Shown here: positions 40,057 to 42,095 of the stretch, piece after piece
Position numbering within the stretch: the stretch's first letter is position 1
How the letters are laid out: each line of letters starts with the position of its first letter
Assembly (NCBI GenBank): GCA_035416745.1
Contig: DAOLNV010000049.1
Location: 1 to 42,095 of the forward strand
Direction: 5' to 3'
Source: Candidatus Hydrogenedentota bacterium
GTDB lineage: Bacteria; Hydrogenedentota; Hydrogenedentia; Hydrogenedentales; SLHB01
DNA: 42,095 bases
The notes under the pieces: generated by a model
The model's input: only the letters and a program-made list of their open reading frames with translations
Told to the model about the DNA's origin: nothing
Database searches by the model: none
Program-made: the position numbers and the translations under genes

Positions 40057-42095
40057 ATGCCTCGAATGTGGCTTCGAACTCAGCGAGGATTCGTTCTGTC
40101 GCTGGCAATCGCGTTTGCCTCCCTGTTTACGTGTGTGACGCAGACCAGCGCCGAGGATTTATCGGTATTGCCCGATGAACTCGATGGTGTTCCCCGGGCG
40201 GGCATGATGCATGCGCATCTCATGGCGAGAGCGAACGCCGCGCTCGACGCGAAACTGGCCGGGTACGAAAAGCTAGAGACCCCGGAACAGATCGCCGAAT
40301 ACCAGCAGCGAATGCGGGCGTTTTTCGTGGAGCAGCTCGGCGGGTTTCCCGGCCGCACCCCGCTCAACGCCAGTGTTGTCGAAACGCAGCAGCGCGACGG
40401 ATACCGCGTCGAAAAGATTATCCTCGAGAGCCAGCCCGGCCTCTATGTCACGGCCCTGCTCTACGTGCCCGAGGCGGAACCGCCGTACCCTGCCGTTCTG
40501 GTGCCTTGCGGACATAGCGCCGCCGGCAAGGCGCGGGACCTCTACCAAAGCGCGCCTATTCTGATTGCCAGGAACGGAATGGCGGCCATGTGCTACGACC
40601 CCATCGAGCAGGGCGAGCGGGTGCAGTTGTTCAATGCGGACGGCACGCCCTACGCCACGGGCGTGCTGGGTCATCAACTCATGGGAGTCGGATGCATTCT
40701 GCTGGGACGCAACGTGGCGACATTCCGCATCTGGGATGGCATGCGCTGCATTGACTATCTCGAGAGCCGTGATGACATCGATCCCCGGCGGATCGGTTGC
40801 ACCGGCATCTCGGGAGGCGGAACCCTGACCAGTTACATCATGGCCCTCGACGACCGGGTCGCCGCCGCCGCGCCCGGCTGTTACATCACCAGCCTGCGCA
40901 GGCATCTGGAGACTACCGGTCCGCAGGACGCGGAACAGAACATCCACGCCCAGATCGCGTTCGGCATGGGCCACGAAGACTACGTCATGATGCGCGCGCC
41001 CAAACCCACGCTTATCATGACAGCGACGGATGACTATTTCGATATACAAGGCGCCTGGGACAGTTTCCGCATGGCCAAGCGCCTCTACGAGAAGCTCGGG
41101 TACGCCGAGCGCGTGGACCTGTTCGAGACGGAGGGCGAACACGGGTTTCCGCAGCCGATGCGCGTAGCCGCATGCCGCTGGATGCGGCGCTGGCTTCTCC
41201 ACGTCGACGACGCCATCACGGAGGAGCCGTTCCCCATTGCCGCGGAGCAGGAAACGTGGTGCGCGCCCGAAGGCCGGGTCATGGCGCTTCCTGGAGCGCG
41301 CAGCACGTACGACATCAACATCGCGTACGAAGAAGAGCTTGCGAAGGCGCGAGCAAATCTATGGGCACAATCCGACAAGACGCAGGCCCTGCAAAACGTG
41401 CGCGCCGTCACCGGTATTCGCGCTCTTGAAGAACTGCCCGCGCCCCAATGGGAAAAGACCGGTTCGCTCGAACGCAACGGCTATCGTATCGACAAGCTGA
41501 TCCTCCGCCCTGACGCGGGCATCTGGCTGCCCGCCCTGGCGTTCGTGCCGCCGAATCACGATGCGAACGCTTACCTTTATCTTCATGCGGAGGGCAAACA
41601 GGCGGACGCGGCGGCGGGCGGTCCGCTCGAACAACTCGCTATGCAAGGCCACATTGTCCTGGCTGCGGATCTTCGCGGCCTGGGCGAAACGCTCCCCTCG
41701 GGGGAAGCCGCTTACAATGGCCACCTGGGGGCCGATTGGCAGGACATGTATCTCGCTTACGGGCTGGGAACTTCATACTTGGCAATGCGCGCCGAGGACA
41801 TCCTGATCTGTGCCCGCTTTCTGCAACAGTATCTTGAGACCGGCTCGCCGAATGCGGTGCATCTGGTCAGCGTCGGCCGCGCCGGTCCCTCCGCGCTGCA
41901 CGCCGCGGCCCTCGAGCCGCAGCTGTTTGCATCGCTTCTCCTGCGCCGGAGCCTTGCTTCCTGGTCGAGCGTGGTTCGCACGCCACGGGCGAAGCGCCAA
42001 CTCGATAACGCTGTGCACGGGGCGCTGAAATTTTACGATCTGCCCGATCTTCTGGCCTCTCTGCCGCCGGATAGAATCACCGTGGCCGAACCCTT
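40057..42095 (+). CDS. Exported two-lobed alpha/beta hydrolase, cut by the right edge
   Basis: Open for 679 codons from ATG 40057 to the window edge, so the C-terminus is missing. GGAAAGGA lies upstream. A Sec signal (FVLSLAIAFASLFTCVTQTSA) is followed by an acetyl-xylan-esterase-like lobe: nucleophile elbow GCTGISGGGTLTS gives Ser252, the acid is Asp325 or Asp326 in LIMTATDDYFD and His362 is in TEGEHGFPQPM. A second hydrolase-like lobe begins near residue 470, but its elbow reads VSVGRAGPSALHAA with Ala609 at the Ser position. The layout is the same as in the gene at 5341-7644, although the two share little continuous identity by eye. Probably acts on acylated carbohydrates (inference). Confidence 0.85.
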   Translation, partial: MPRMWLRTQRGFVLSLAIAFASLFTCVTQTSAEDLSVLPDELDGVPRAGMMHAHLMARANAALDAKLAGYEKLETPEQIAEYQQRMRAFFVEQLGGFPGRTPLNASVVETQQRDGYRVEKIILESQPGLYVTALLYVPEAEPPYPAVLVPCGHSAAGKARDLYQSAPILIARNGMAAMCYDPIEQGERVQLFNADGTPYATGVLGHQLMGVGCILLGRNVATFRIWDGMRCIDYLESRDDIDPRRIGCTGISGGGTLTSYIMALDDRVAAAAPGCYITSLRRHLETTGPQDAEQNIHAQIAFGMGHEDYVMMRAPKPTLIMTATDDYFDIQGAWDSFRMAKRLYEKLGYAERVDLFETEGEHGFPQPMRVAACRWMRRWLLHVDDAITEEPFPIAAEQETWCAPEGRVMALPGARSTYDINIAYEEELAKARANLWAQSDKTQALQNVRAVTGIRALEELPAPQWEKTGSLERNGYRIDKLILRPDAGIWLPALAFVPPNHDANAYLYLHAEGKQADAAAGGPLEQLAMQGHIVLAADLRGLGETLPSGEAAYNGHLGADWQDMYLAYGLGTSYLAMRAEDILICARFLQQYLETGSPNAVHLVSVGRAGPSALHAAALEPQLFASLLLRRSLASWSSVVRTPRAKRQLDNAVHGALKFYDLPDLLASLPPDRITVAEP

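Noticed and set aside
39950..40138. Short frame opening with a Tat-like DRREFLNLA segment before the partial esterase
   Set aside because: It overlaps the esterase start, which has its own Sec signal and ribosome binding site; after the first 20 residues nothing recognisable remains. At most a remnant.

Overview
The window is GC-rich (roughly 60 percent by eye), densely coded DNA from a diderm, probably rod-shaped bacterium. It has a full mreBCD-PBP2-RodA block, lipoproteins, a YdbH-type intermembrane lipid-transfer operon and a Tat-exported enzyme. The many secreted alpha/beta hydrolases, a ThuA-like protein and metallophosphoesterases recall PVC or Hydrogenedentota-like environmental genomes. 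That taxonomic guess is inference only; no rRNA or other taxonomic marker is present. I see no IS element, phage gene, CRISPR array, tRNA or rRNA.

Layout. 1-4302 (+): cysS, a small four-helix-bundle protein, then an envelope-stress cassette of ECF sigma factor, Cys-free membrane anti-sigma factor and exported Spy/CpxP-like protein, preceded by an ECF-type promoter (GGAACTT-N17-TCTA). 4432-7644 (-): a large exported two-lobed esterase followed by a metallophosphoesterase. 7830-12171: an epimerase (+), then on the minus strand a YqeY protein plus lipoprotein, a ThuA-like protein and an HDOD protein with a consensus sigma-70 promoter. 12448-17496 (-): an ExeA-like ATPase, a membrane TPR protein and a Wzc/CapB-type tyrosine autokinase, an exopolysaccharide control and export block. 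Divergent from it across a 607-bp gap is an FHA-GAF-HD-GYP-zinc-ribbon protein (18104-19879, +).

20118-25298 (+): an exported transglutaminase-like protein, a 995-residue YdbH/AsmA-like protein and a lipoprotein that fuses YnbE-like and YdbL-like parts, probably one envelope lipid-transport operon. 25407-33290 (-): mreB-mreC-mreD-mrdA-rodA, continuing into an orphan DUF2344 protein and RNase G/E, with tandem promoters in front of mreB. 33671-34522 (-): a coiled-coil protein with a stand-alone MshEN/T2SSE-N domain; its promoter -10 lies inside a perfect palindrome. 34917-36339 (+): a long-chain flavodoxin and an exported esterase. 36386-38373 (-): an MtfA-like peptidase and a Tat-exported metallophosphoesterase. 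38618-42095 (+): an M28 peptidase and a second two-lobed esterase cut by the right edge.

Most promising for a second look: (i) the YnbE-YdbL fusion in a YdbH operon; (ii) the sigma/anti-sigma/Spy-like trio with its own candidate promoter; (iii) two tandem-lobe esterases in which the second lobe has Ala where the nucleophilic Ser should be, at the same place in both genes; (iv) the c-di-GMP-related proteins (HD-GYP with FHA and zinc ribbon; stand-alone MshEN) in the same neighbourhood as an exopolysaccharide block.
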